Source: Mycolicibacterium sphagni (lineage in GTDB: Bacteria; Actinomycetota; Actinomycetes; Mycobacteriales; Mycobacteriaceae). From it: 55,479 bases of DNA. The notes under the pieces were generated by a model that had not been told where the DNA came from, did no database searches, and saw nothing but the letters and a program-made list of their open reading frames with translations. The stretch is taken from contig NZ_NOZR01000036.1 in assembly GCF_002250655.1 (NCBI RefSeq), positions 1 to 55,479 of the forward strand. Direction: 5' to 3'. Of this stretch, positions 18,402-27,367 are shown one piece after another. Each line of letters begins with the position of its first letter. Position 1 is the stretch's first letter. The position numbers and the translations under genes are program-made.

Positions 18402-20414
18402 CTAGTCGAAATCCCCGCCGCCGTTGCCGCCGTTGCCGCCGGGTGCCGTCTTGGACACCTGGACCAGGAACTCGTAGTTGTTCTTGGTCTTGCGCAGCTG
18501 ACTCATCAGCAAGTCGATCGCCTGGTGGCTGTCGAGGCCCGAGAGCACCCGGCGCAGCTTGTGCACGACCGCGAACTCGTCGGGGCTGAGCAGCAGCTCG
18601 TCCTTGCGGGTACCCGACGGGTTGACGTCGACCGCGGGGAACACCCGGCGCTCGGCGATCTTGCGGTCCAGCTTGAGCTCGGCGTTGCCGGTGCCCTTGA
18701 ACTCCTCGAAGATCACGGTGTCACCGGTCGAACCGGTCTCGACCATGGCCGTCGCGATGATGGTCAGCGAGCCGCCGTGCTCGATGTTGCGGGCCGCGCC
18801 GAGGAACCGCTTGGGCGGGTACAGCGCGGTCGAGTCCACACCACCGGACAGGATGCGCCCGGACGCCGGGGAGGCGTTGTTGTAGGCACGGCCCAGGCGG
18901 GTGATCGAGTCGAGCAGCACAACGACGTCTTTGCCCTGCTCCACGAGGCGCTTGGCGCGCTCGATGGCCAGCTCGGCGGCCTGCGTGTGATCTGACGGCG
19001 GGCGGTCGAAGGTGGAGGCGATGACCTCGCCCTTGACCGAGCGCTGCATGTCGGTGACCTCTTCAGGTCGCTCGTCGACCAGGACCACCATCAGGTGACA
19101 CTCGGGATTGTTGCGGGTGATCGCGTTCGCGATGTCCTGCATGATCGTGGTCTTACCGGCCTTGGGCGGCGACACGATCAGGGCGCGCTGGCCCTTGCCG
19201 ATCGGCATGATCAGGTCGATCACGCGAGTGGTCAGCCGATCGGAGGTGGTCTCCAGGCGCAGCCGCTGATTCGGGTACAGCGGCGTCATCTTGGTGAAGT
19301 CCGGCCGATTCTTGGCCGCCTCGACCGGGCCGCCGTTGACGCTGTCGAGGCGAACCAGCGGGTTGAACTTCTGGCGCTGGTTGTTCTGCTCGCCCTCCTT
19401 GGGCACGCGGACCGCGCCGGTGACGGCGTCGCCGCGGCGCAGGCCGTTCTTGCGGACCATGTTCATCGAGACGTAGACGTCGTTGGGCCCGGCAAGGTAG
19501 CCCGACGTGCGCACGAACGCGTAGTTGTCGAGCACGTCGAGGATGCCGGCGACCGGCTGAACGACGTCGTCCTCGCGAAGTTCGGCGTCGTTGACGCCGC
19601 CCTCGCCGCCGGTACGCTCGCCACGACGGCGACGGTCCCGGAACCGGCGGCCGCGACGGCCCTGGCGGCTGTCGTCGTCATCGTCGTCGCGGTTCTGGTT
19701 GTCGTCGCGGTTCTGGTCATCGCGGTTCTGCTGGTTGCCGCGGTTCTGGTTGTCGTCGCGGCCCTGCTGGTTGCCACGGTTCTGCTGGTTGCCACGGTTC
19801 TGCTGGTTGCCGCGGTTCTGCTGGTTGCCGGACTGCTGGTTGCCGGACTGCCCCTGCCCGCCTTGCTCTGCGGAGTCACGGTTGTCCTGGCGGTTCTGAT
19901 TCTGGTTGTCCCGCTTTTCGCCCTGCTCGGAGTGGTTGTCCTGCGATTTCTGCTGCTCGGCGTTATCAGCGGCGTCGGCGGCGGCGGCGCCGGCTTGGCG
20001 GGTGGCCGTCCGGCGCTCACGGCGCCGCGGCTCGCCACCGTTGGATTAGATGTTGCTCTTGTTCTCGCGGGGCTCACTTGCCTGCTCGGCAGGCTGCTGG
20101 ACGGGCTGCTCGGCGGGCGCCTGGCCGGCATCGGCCGGACGCTGGTCTGCGCCGTTGCCGCCGTTCTGGTGCTCCTTGATCGCGGCGATCAGATCGCCCT
20201 TGCGCATCCCGGAGGTTCCCTTGACACCAACTCGGTTGGCCAGGGCACGAAGCTCGGGCAGGACCATCGTCGACAGAGAGCCAGCCGGGCCGGCGTCCCC
20301 ACTGGCAGCGGCCGCCGGCCGAGAATCAGGCGCCGAGGGGATTTCTGCGGTCACGGCGGGCGCGTCCGTCTGCGAGGCGCGCTCTCCAGCCGTGATCAGG
20401 TCCGTATCGGTCAC
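18402..20414 (-). CDS. rho: Transcription termination factor Rho, interrupted by an in-frame TAA
   Basis: RNA-dependent ATPase that ends transcription. The GTG at 20414 (VTDTDLITAGE, preceded by AAAGGAAAT) matches the family start. The first 122 residues hold the N-terminal domain (LPELRALANRVGVKGTSGMRKGDLIAAI), then TAA at 20046-20048. The same frame reopens for 547 residues: a mycobacterial-type Asn/Gln/Arg/Asp-rich insertion, the RNA-binding domain (LREDDVVQPVAGILDVLDNYAF), Walker A SPPKAGKTTIMQ, VDERPEEVTDMQ, and a complete C-terminus. No ATG, GTG or TTG occurs in frame between the stop and GTG 19535, which lies inside the RNA-binding domain, so ordinary reinitiation would not give a normal protein. 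Conservation on both sides is intact and nothing is frameshifted. The cause could be a base error, a true nonsense mutation, or readthrough. Confidence 0.85.
19689..19847 (-). repeat. Tandem 18-nt coding repeats in the rho insertion
   Basis: The minus strand carries repeated GGCAACCAGCAGAACCGY units (Gly-Asn-Gln-Gln-Asn-Arg), flanked by SGNQQ units and by DDNQNR/DDQNR variants, across about 160 nt. The unit length is a multiple of three, so copy-number change would keep the frame. It encodes the hydrophilic, probably disordered insertion between the N-terminal and RNA-binding domains of Rho. Confidence 0.8.
20046..20048 (-). other. In-frame TAA inside rho
   Basis: Minus-strand context is AGC AAC ATC TAA TCC AAC GGT. 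The codon is in the same frame as both the upstream rho domain (start 20414) and the downstream rho core (stop 18402). A single base change would restore an open frame of 670 codons. Confidence 0.9.
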
Positions 20415-20461
20415 GGATTTCCTTTCTTTCCCTCGCCGTTTCGTAGGGGCAAGGGGTTCTG

Positions 20462-20485
20462 GCATTCAGCCGATTCGCTGAATGC
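20462..20485 (-). promoter_or_regulatory. Hairpin in the rho 5' region
   Basis: GCATTCAGC (20462-20470) and GCTGAATGC (20477-20485) form a perfect 9-bp stem with a 6-nt loop, 48 nt upstream of the rho GTG. There is no T-tract, so it is not a classical terminator. Rho is autoregulated through its leader in other bacteria, so a leader structure or an operator is possible. The rest of the 278-nt gap to thrB shows no other feature I can support. Confidence 0.45.
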
Positions 20486-20692
20486 GAAGTCTCACCATCG
20501 TCTGTGCGTCAACGGTGATCGCCGGGATTCGCGGCAACATGGCGAACCGTCAGTCCACGAGTTGAACACAAGAGAAATTGGTGGTCGTCCTAGTGTCGGC
20601 GCAGGAACCGTCGCTGCGATTGCCGGGACGGGACCGAGAATAGCCCCCTTAACCGCTGGAAAGCAAGAATCCCTTACCGGCGTGTGCGCAAC

Positions 20693-21637
20693 TCAACGTC
20701 TGACCGCGACACCTGAACTCCAGCGAACTGCCTCGCCGACGCCCATCTCGCTGACGGTGAATCCTACGGCGGTGCCGAACTCGATGGCCTCGGCCGGCAA
20801 TTCCGCGCTGGTGGAAATCGCCAAAACTGCCGGACCAGCACCCGACAACACCGCCGCTACCCCGCAACGTCGCAGCACCTGCACGTATTCCGCCGAAGCC
20901 GGCATGGCCGGGGCGCGCTGAGGCTGATGCAAAACATCGTCGGTGGCCGGCATCAGCAAGTCGGGCCGCTCCGTGAGCGCGACAACCAGCAACGCTGCGC
21001 GGCTCAGGTTGAACCGGGCGGCCTCGTGCGTGACGTGGTCGGGCAACAGCACCCGCGTCTCGGCGGTCGACGACCGCACCTGCGGGATTCCCGGGAACAG
21101 ATGAATGTCGGGATGCAGGCGCAAGGCCGCCGCGGAGTACGTCGGCGGCATTGCCTTGGCGTCGACCCACGACACCACTGCACCGCCGAGAACCGCCGCG
21201 GACGCGTTGTCGGGGTGCCCCTCGAACTCCGACGCCAGCTGAATCAGCTGCGCTTCGGTAAGCGGCTCCCGATCCGCTTGCGCCAGAAGACCATTCGCCG
21301 CCGCAAGACCGCCCACGACCGCCGCGGCAGAGGAGCCCAGACCCCGCGAGTGCGGGATCGCGTTACGGCAGCGCACGACCAACCCGGGGACGTCCGCGCC
21401 GCCGGCCGCCAGCCCGCGATGCAGTGCCCGAACCACCAGATGCTCGGGGGTCAGCGGTACCTGACCGGCCCCCTCCCCCTCGACCTCGACGATCAGCCCG
21501 GCGTCAGTGGTCTCGACGAGGATCTCGTCGTACAGGGCCAGCGCCAGGCCCAGGCAATCGAAGCCGGGGCCGAGGTTGGCGCTGGACGCCGCGACGGTGG
21601 CGCTGGCACTCAGTCCGGTGGGCAGATTCAGGGTCAC
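20693..21637 (-). CDS. thrB: Homoserine kinase
   Basis: GHMP-family kinase (314 residues) that phosphorylates L-homoserine with ATP in threonine synthesis. It has ASSANLGPGFDCLG near the N-terminus, the glycine-rich ATP loop PHSRGLGSSAAAVVGG, and the third GHMP motif VAAVLSGAGPAVLAIS. It lies 14 nt after thrC in the hom-thrC-thrB run, the standard mycobacterial order. The length is normal. Confidence 0.95.
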   Translation of the reverse strand: MTLNLPTGLSASATVAASSANLGPGFDCLGLALALYDEILVETTDAGLIVEVEGEGAGQVPLTPEHLVVRALHRGLAAGGADVPGLVVRCRNAIPHSRGLGSSAAAVVGGLAAANGLLAQADREPLTEAQLIQLASEFEGHPDNASAAVLGGAVVSWVDAKAMPPTYSAAALRLHPDIHLFPGIPQVRSSTAETRVLLPDHVTHEAARFNLSRAALLVVALTERPDLLMPATDDVLHQPQRAPAMPASAEYVQVLRRCGVAAVLSGAGPAVLAISTSAELPAEAIEFGTAVGFTVSEMGVGEAVRWSSGVAVRR

Positions 21638-21651
21638 CGACGATCCGTCTC

Positions 21652-22737
21652 TCAGACCAGGCCCAGCTCAGCGACCACGGCACCGGGGTCGACAGCGACA
21701 GGTTTGACCGTCGGCATATCGCGAAGTGCGGTGTCGGGATCCTTGAGGCCATTACCGGTGACGGTGCAGACCACGGTCGAGCCGCGCTTGACCCAGCCGT
21801 CTTCGACCGATTTGAGCAAACCGGCGATGCTGGCGGCCGACGCCGGCTCGACGAACACCCCCTCGGCCTCGGCAACCAGGTGATATGCCGCCAGGATCTC
21901 CTCGTCGGTGGCCGCCAGGAAGCGGCCTCCCGAATCGTGCTGCGCGGCGACGGCACCGTCCCACGAGGCCGGCGAGCCGATGCGGATCGCGGTGGCGATG
22001 GTCTCGGGGTTGCTCACCGGCTTGCCGGATACCAGCGGTGCGGCCCCGGCGGCCTGCGTACCCAGCATCCGGGGCAGCTTGTCGGTCAGCCCGTCGCGGT
22101 GGTACTCGGTGTAGCCCTTCCAGTACGCGGTGATGTTGCCAGCGTTGCCGACCGGCAGGGAATGCACGTCCGGCGCCGTCCCCAGGGCATCGACGATTTC
22201 GAACGCAGCGGTCTTCTGACCCTCGATGCGTACCGGGTTGACGCTGTTCACCAGCGCGATCGTCGGGTAGTCGGCGGTGAGCTTGCGGGCCAGCTCCAAG
22301 CAGTCGTCGAAATTGCCGTCGATCTGAATGATCTTGGCGCCGTGCATGACTGCCTGGGCCAGCTTCCCCATCGCGATCTTGCCCTGCGGGATCAGCACCG
22401 CACAAGTGATGCCGGCCCTGGCGGCGTAGGCCGCCGCCGAAGCCGACGTGTTGCCGGTCGAGGCGCACAGCACCGCCTTCTGCCCGCGCGCGACGGCGTC
22501 GGTGACGGCCATCGTCATGCCGCGATCTTTGAAGGATCCGGTGGGGTTGAGGCCTTCGACCTTCAAATACACTGTGCAACCAGTCTTTTCAGACAGTCGC
22601 GGCGCGCTGAGCAGCGGAGTGCCACCCTCGAGGAGGGTGATCGGCGTCCAATCCGGTGCCACCGGGAGCCGGTCGCGGTAGGCCGCGATCAGTCCGGGCC
22701 ACGGGGTGTGCACGGCAGACGATTTCGTGGAGCTCAT
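21652..22737 (-). CDS. thrC: Threonine synthase
   Basis: PLP enzyme (361 residues) converting O-phosphohomoserine to threonine. The PLP lysine lies in LNPTGSFKDRGMTMAV, and the phosphate-binding glycine-rich loop is VGNAGNITAYW. Its ATG overlaps the hom stop codon as ATGA (22734-22737), which points to translational coupling. It is followed closely by thrB. Confidence 0.96.
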   Translation of the reverse strand: MSSTKSSAVHTPWPGLIAAYRDRLPVAPDWTPITLLEGGTPLLSAPRLSEKTGCTVYLKVEGLNPTGSFKDRGMTMAVTDAVARGQKAVLCASTGNTSASAAAYAARAGITCAVLIPQGKIAMGKLAQAVMHGAKIIQIDGNFDDCLELARKLTADYPTIALVNSVNPVRIEGQKTAAFEIVDALGTAPDVHSLPVGNAGNITAYWKGYTEYHRDGLTDKLPRMLGTQAAGAAPLVSGKPVSNPETIATAIRIGSPASWDGAVAAQHDSGGRFLAATDEEILAAYHLVAEAEGVFVEPASAASIAGLLKSVEDGWVKRGSTVVCTVTGNGLKDPDTALRDMPTVKPVAVDPGAVVAELGLV

Positions 22738-24047
22738 TCGCTGGTTCCCTCCAGACGCAGCACGCTGTTCACTTCTTGGACGGCGTCGAGATCGGCCAGG
22801 GCCGCGACGGTCTCGGACAGTGCGGCATCGGTCGCCAGGTGGGTCACCACCACGATCCGCGCACCACTGCCGTCACTGATGCCTTCCTGGCGAACCTCGG
22901 CGATGCTGACCCCGCGGTTGGCGAATTCGGCCGCCACCGAAGACAACACGCCAGGACGGTCGTTGACCGTCATGCTGACGTAGTACCGGGTCGTGATGGA
23001 GCCCATCGGGGCGATCGGCAACTGGGCATATTTCGATTCCCGCGGCCCGCGACCACCCTGTACCCGGTTGCGCGCGGCCATCACCAGATCACCCATGACC
23101 GCCGATGCCGTCGGTGCGCCACCCGCACCCTGGCCGTAGAACATCAACCGGCCGGCCGCTTCCGCCTCGACGACGACCGCGTTGAAGGCTCCGTTGACCG
23201 TGGCCAGCGGATGGCTCAGCGGCACCAGCGCGGGGTACACGCGCGCCGAAACCCGTTGCTGGCCATCACTTCCAGTGACACGCTCGCAGATCGACAGCAG
23301 CTTGATGGTGCAACCCAGCGCCTTGGCCGACTCGAAGTCCTCCGGCGTGATCCTGGTGATGCCCTCGCGGTAGACGTCGTCGGCGGTGACCCGGGTATGG
23401 AAGGCGATGGAGGCCAGGATGGCGGCCTTGGCCGCGGCGTCATAGCCCTCGACGTCAGCGGTGGGATCCGCCTCGGCGTAGCCGAGGGCACTGGCGTCGG
23501 CCAGTGCGGAGTCGTAATCGGCTCCAGTGGAAGACATTTCAGACAGGATGTAGTTCGTGGTGCCGTTGACGATGCCCGCCACCCGCAGCACGGTGTCGCC
23601 GGCCAGCGACTGGGTGAGCGGCCGGATCACCGGGATGGCACCAGCGACCGCTGCTTCGAAATACAGGTCGACATGGGCACGTTCGGCGGCTTGGGCCAAC
23701 TCGCCGGTGGACTGGGCCAGCAGTGCCTTGTTGGCGGTCACCACCGACTTTCCACCCTCGAGCGCCGTCAGGATCGCCTTGCGGGCGGGCTCGACGGGGC
23801 CCATCAACTCGACGACGAGGTCGACGTCGGCACGGGAAACCAGTTCCTCGACGTTGTCGGTGAGCATCTCCACCGGTAGACCTCGGTCGCCGGCGACGCG
23901 CCGCACCGCCACACCGCGCAACTCCAGCGGCGCACCGATGCGTGCCGCCAGGTCAGGCGCGCTCTCCTGGATGATCCGGGCAACCTCACTGCCGACATTG
24001 CCCAGACCCAATACCGCGACCCCAATGGCCTTCTCGGGTGTACTCAT
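22734..24047 (-). CDS. hom: Homoserine dehydrogenase
   Basis: NAD(P)-dependent reduction of aspartate semialdehyde to homoserine (437 residues). The N-terminal Rossmann motif is VLGLGNVGSEVARII. The catalytic core has NGTTNYILSEMSSTGADY and PTADVEGYDAAAKA. The last 80 residues form an ACT domain (STRYYVSMTVNDRPGVLSSVA), the usual site of threonine feedback. M. tuberculosis calls this gene thrA, but there is no fused aspartokinase. It lies 7 nt after lysA. Confidence 0.96.
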   Translation of the reverse strand: MSTPEKAIGVAVLGLGNVGSEVARIIQESAPDLAARIGAPLELRGVAVRRVAGDRGLPVEMLTDNVEELVSRADVDLVVELMGPVEPARKAILTALEGGKSVVTANKALLAQSTGELAQAAERAHVDLYFEAAVAGAIPVIRPLTQSLAGDTVLRVAGIVNGTTNYILSEMSSTGADYDSALADASALGYAEADPTADVEGYDAAAKAAILASIAFHTRVTADDVYREGITRITPEDFESAKALGCTIKLLSICERVTGSDGQQRVSARVYPALVPLSHPLATVNGAFNAVVVEAEAAGRLMFYGQGAGGAPTASAVMGDLVMAARNRVQGGRGPRESKYAQLPIAPMGSITTRYYVSMTVNDRPGVLSSVAAEFANRGVSIAEVRQEGISDGSGARIVVVTHLATDAALSETVAALADLDAVQEVNSVLRLEGTSE

Positions 24048-24054
24048 TGTGCTG

Positions 24055-25473
24055 TTACCTCACTTCCAGACTCAGCAGGTCGTCGATGGTCTCCCGGCGC
24101 AGGATCAGGCGAGCCCGCCCGTCGCGCACGGCCACCACAGCGGGACGGCCGATCAGGTTGTATCGACTTGACATCGAATAGCAGTAGGCGCCGGTCGCGG
24201 CCACCGCTACCAGATCACCAGGCTGGACGTCGCCGGGCATCCAAGCGTCGCGGACGATGATGTCGCCACTCTCGCAATGCTTTCCGACCACCCGCACCAA
24301 TATCGGCGCGGCGTCGGTGACTCGGGAGACCAGCCGGACGTCATATTCGGAGCCGTAGAGCGCCGGGCGGATGTTGTCGCTCATGCCGCCGTCGACGCTG
24401 ACGTAGCGCCGGGTCTTGTCCGACCCGATCACCACGTCTTTGACCGTGCCGACCTCGTAGAGCGTGACAGTCCCCGGCCCTGCGATCGCCCGACCGGGCT
24501 CGACGACCAGCCGCGGCGCGGGCAGGCCCACAGCCGCCGACTCGCTCTTCACGATCGCCTCGAGCTTGGCTGCGAGATCCTCGATAGGCGGCGGATCATC
24601 CTGCGGCAGATAGGAAATGCCTAGTCCCCCACCAAGATCCACGGTGGCGATCTGAGCAGTCTTATCCACCCCGAACTCGGCCACCACGTCCCGCAGCAGA
24701 CCGATCACCCGGTGCGCGGCCAATTCGAAGCCCGCGACGTCGAAGATCTGCGACCCGATGTGGCTGTGCAGACCGACCAGACGCAGGTGATCGGTGGCGA
24801 AGACCCGACGCACTCCGACCATGGCGGCACCGCTGGCCAGCGACAGCCCGAATTTCTGGTCTTCGTGGGCGGTCGCGATGAACTCGTGGGTGTGCGCCTC
24901 CACGCCTACGGTGACCCGAAGCAGCACGTCCTGCACCACACCGGCTTCGCCCGCAACGACGTCGAGACGCTCGATCTCGGCCATCGAGTCCAGGACGATG
25001 TGACCTACGCCGGCCTTGACCGCGGTCGTCAGTTCATCGACCGATTTGTTGTTGCCGTGGAACGCGATTCGCTCGGCCGGAAATTCGGCATGCAACGCGA
25101 CCGCAAGCTCGCCGCCGGTGGCGACGTCAAGCGAGAGACCCTCTTGCTCTACCCAGCGCGCAATCTCACTGCACAGGAAGGCCTTTCCTGCATAGTGCAC
25201 GTTGTGGCCGCCGCCGAATGCCGCAGCGATCTCGCGACAACGGGCACGGAAGTCGTCCTCATCGATCACGAACAGCGGCGTGCCGTACTCGGCGGCCAGG
25301 TCCGTCACGGTCACGCCGGCAATCGCCACTTCGCCATCGGTGCCGCGAATAAGGTTGCGCGGCCACACATTCGGTGCGAGCGTCAGCACCTCAGCAGCAG
25401 TATGCGGCCGTGCTGGGGCGCCGCCGTGGTGCATCTCCTCGGCGTGGCGTGGGCCTGCGGGGTGAGCGTTCAC
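24055..25473 (-). CDS. lysA: Diaminopimelate decarboxylase
   Basis: PLP-dependent decarboxylation of meso-diaminopimelate to lysine (472 residues), a fold type III enzyme. It has the PLP lysine motif NVHYAGKAFLC, HIGSQIFDV, VDLGGGLGISY, EPGRAIAGPG, the cysteine motif KHCESGD, and the tyrosine region AYCYSMSSRYN. The GTG at 25473 overlaps the argS stop as GTGA and has GGAG upstream; the resulting MNAHPAGPRHAEE start resembles that of other fast-growing mycobacteria. Longer starts lie inside argS. Confidence 0.95.
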   Translation of the reverse strand: MNAHPAGPRHAEEMHHGGAPARPHTAAEVLTLAPNVWPRNLIRGTDGEVAIAGVTVTDLAAEYGTPLFVIDEDDFRARCREIAAAFGGGHNVHYAGKAFLCSEIARWVEQEGLSLDVATGGELAVALHAEFPAERIAFHGNNKSVDELTTAVKAGVGHIVLDSMAEIERLDVVAGEAGVVQDVLLRVTVGVEAHTHEFIATAHEDQKFGLSLASGAAMVGVRRVFATDHLRLVGLHSHIGSQIFDVAGFELAAHRVIGLLRDVVAEFGVDKTAQIATVDLGGGLGISYLPQDDPPPIEDLAAKLEAIVKSESAAVGLPAPRLVVEPGRAIAGPGTVTLYEVGTVKDVVIGSDKTRRYVSVDGGMSDNIRPALYGSEYDVRLVSRVTDAAPILVRVVGKHCESGDIIVRDAWMPGDVQPGDLVAVAATGAYCYSMSSRYNLIGRPAVVAVRDGRARLILRRETIDDLLSLEVR

Positions 25474-27122
25474 ATCCGCTCCGGTGCCGAAACTCCGAGG
25501 ATGCCAAGACCGTTGGCGATCACCTGACGAGTCGCCGCGCACAACGCCAGCCGGGCCTGATGAAGGCTGCCCGGTGTCTCATCACCCATCGGCAACACCC
25601 GGCAGGAGTCGTAGAACCGGTGGTAGTCGCCGGCCAGATCCTCGAGATAACGGCACACCCGGTGCGGCTCGCGCAGCGAGGCACCGGCTTTGAGCACACG
25701 GGCAAACTCGCCGAGGTTGCGGATCAGCGCGCCCTCTTTGTCGTGGGTGAGCAGTTCCAGATGCGCGGTGTCAGGCGCCAGGCCGAGATCGGCGGCGTTG
25801 CGAGCCAGCGCCGAGAGCCGAGCATGCGCGTATTGCACGTAATAGACCGGATTATCGTTCGACGCCGAGGACCACAACTGCAGGTCGATGTCGATCGGGG
25901 TGTCCACCGAGGAGCGGGTCAGCGCGTAGCGGGCGGCGTCCACGCCGATGGCCTCGACCAGGTCGTCGAGGGTGATCACAGTGCCGGCCCGCTTACTCAT
26001 CCGCACGGGCTGGCCGTCGCGCACGAGGTTGACCATCTGACCGATCAGCACCTCGACGGTGTCGGGGTCGTCTCCGAGGGCCGCGGCCGCGGCCTTGAGC
26101 CGGGCGATGTAGCCGTGGTGGTCGGCCCCGAGCATGTAGATGCAGAGGTTGAAGCCGCGTTCACGCTTGTCCAGGTAGTAGGCGAGGTCGCCGGCGATGT
26201 AGGCGGGCTGGCCGTCACTCTTGATGACGACGCGGTCTTTGTCATCGCCGAATTCCGTTGTGCGCAACCAGGTTGCGCCGTCCTTCTCGTAGATGTTGCC
26301 GGTCTGCCGCAGCTTGGCGATGGCCTGGTCGACCCGCCCGCTGGTGTGCATCGAGTCTTCGTGGGTGTACACGTCGAAATCGGTGCCGAACTCGTGCAGC
26401 GACTTCTTGATGTGGGTGAACATCAAGTCGACGCCGATGGAGCGGAAGATCTCCTTCTGATCGTCACCGCTCAGACTCAGCGCGTCGGGGGCCTTGGCCA
26501 GCACCTGGTCGGCGATGTCCTTGATGTAGTCGCCCGCGTAACCGTCCTCCGGCGCCGGCTGGCCGGTGGCCGCCGCGATCAGCGAGTTGGTGAATCGGTC
26601 GATCTGGGCGCCATGGTCGTTGAAGTAGTACTCGCGCACCACGATGGCACCCTGAGTGCTCAACAGCCGGCCCAGGGCGTCACCGACAGCGGCCCAGCGG
26701 GTGCCGCCGATGTGGATGGGTCCGGTCGGGTTGGCCGAGACGAACTCCAGGTTGATGTTCTGGCCGTCAAGCAGTTGCGAGGTGCCGTAAGCCGCCCCTG
26801 CACCCAGGATGTTCTGCACGATGACGCCCTGCGCCGAGGCTTCGATGCGCAGGTTGACAAAGCCGGGGCCGGCCACCTCTGCGGCAGCGATACCATCGGC
26901 GGCGGTCAGCGCGGCGGCAAGCCAGCCGGCCAGCTCGCGGGGGTTGGCGCCGACCTTTTTGCCCAGCTGAAGAGCCAGGTTGGTCGCGTAATCGCCGTGC
27001 TCAGGGTTGCGCGGGCGCTCGACAGTCACCGTCGCGGGCAGAGCGGCGGGATCCAGGTCATGCTCGGTGAGCACCGCGGCAGCGGTGGCCCTGAGCAGCT
27101 CGGCGAGGTCGGCGGGTGTCAC
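25470..27122 (-). CDS. argS: Arginyl-tRNA synthetase
   Basis: Class I synthetase (550 residues) charging tRNA-Arg. The HIGH-type motif is NPTGPIHIGGTRWAAVGD, and the KMSKS equivalent is VRMSKRAGTVITLDDL. The N-terminal additional domain and the C-terminal DALR anticodon-binding domain (YYVQYAHARLSALAR) are present. It heads the argS-lysA-hom-thrC-thrB operon. A tRNA-Arg gene lies 172 nt away on the other strand. Confidence 0.97.
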   Translation of the reverse strand: MTPADLAELLRATAAAVLTEHDLDPAALPATVTVERPRNPEHGDYATNLALQLGKKVGANPRELAGWLAAALTAADGIAAAEVAGPGFVNLRIEASAQGVIVQNILGAGAAYGTSQLLDGQNINLEFVSANPTGPIHIGGTRWAAVGDALGRLLSTQGAIVVREYYFNDHGAQIDRFTNSLIAAATGQPAPEDGYAGDYIKDIADQVLAKAPDALSLSGDDQKEIFRSIGVDLMFTHIKKSLHEFGTDFDVYTHEDSMHTSGRVDQAIAKLRQTGNIYEKDGATWLRTTEFGDDKDRVVIKSDGQPAYIAGDLAYYLDKRERGFNLCIYMLGADHHGYIARLKAAAAALGDDPDTVEVLIGQMVNLVRDGQPVRMSKRAGTVITLDDLVEAIGVDAARYALTRSSVDTPIDIDLQLWSSASNDNPVYYVQYAHARLSALARNAADLGLAPDTAHLELLTHDKEGALIRNLGEFARVLKAGASLREPHRVCRYLEDLAGDYHRFYDSCRVLPMGDETPGSLHQARLALCAATRQVIANGLGILGVSAPERM

Positions 27123-27294
27123 GAGGGTCCATCCTATGGTCTGGCGTGGTCAGCGCCCGAATCCGCATACCCCGGCGGGCAGGAGCGCAGCGGCCCGGGA
27201 ATCATGCCGGCATATCGGGGGCTCGGCCGCAGGCACTGAGCAGTCGTTCTGATGCGTTAGGCTGTCTGAGCCCAACGGCGCAGCTGTCATCTGC

Positions 27295-27367
27295 GCCCCC
27301 GTAGCTCAGGGGATAGAGCGTCTGCCTCCGGAGCAGAAGGCCGCAGGTTCGAATCCTGCCGGGGGCA
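27295..27367 (+). tRNA. tRNA-Arg (anticodon CCG)
   Basis: A 73-nt cloverleaf can be read directly: acceptor GCCCCCG pairs with CGGGGGC, the D arm is GCTCAGGGGATAGAGC, the anticodon arm is TCTGC-CTCCGGA-GCAGA with CCG at the anticodon, the variable loop is short, and the T arm is GCAGG-TTCGAAT-CCTGC. The discriminator is A and CCA is not encoded. M. tuberculosis also has a tRNA-Arg next to argS. Confidence 0.97.

Noticed and set aside
19689..19847. Regular short repeats considered as a CRISPR array
   Set aside because: Units are 15-18 nt in-frame coding repeats with no spacers. The GGN repeats in 31650-32350 were rejected for the same reason (PGRS coding).
19463..20131. Minus-strand frame overlapping the rho insertion (Thr/Arg/Ser-rich)
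   Set aside because: It is the rho insertion read one base out of frame. The rho frame itself is conserved on both sides, so a frameshift explanation of the split is not needed.
25374..27239. 621-codon open frame on the plus strand
   Set aside because: Antisense to lysA and argS, which are unambiguous. No motif or credible start context.
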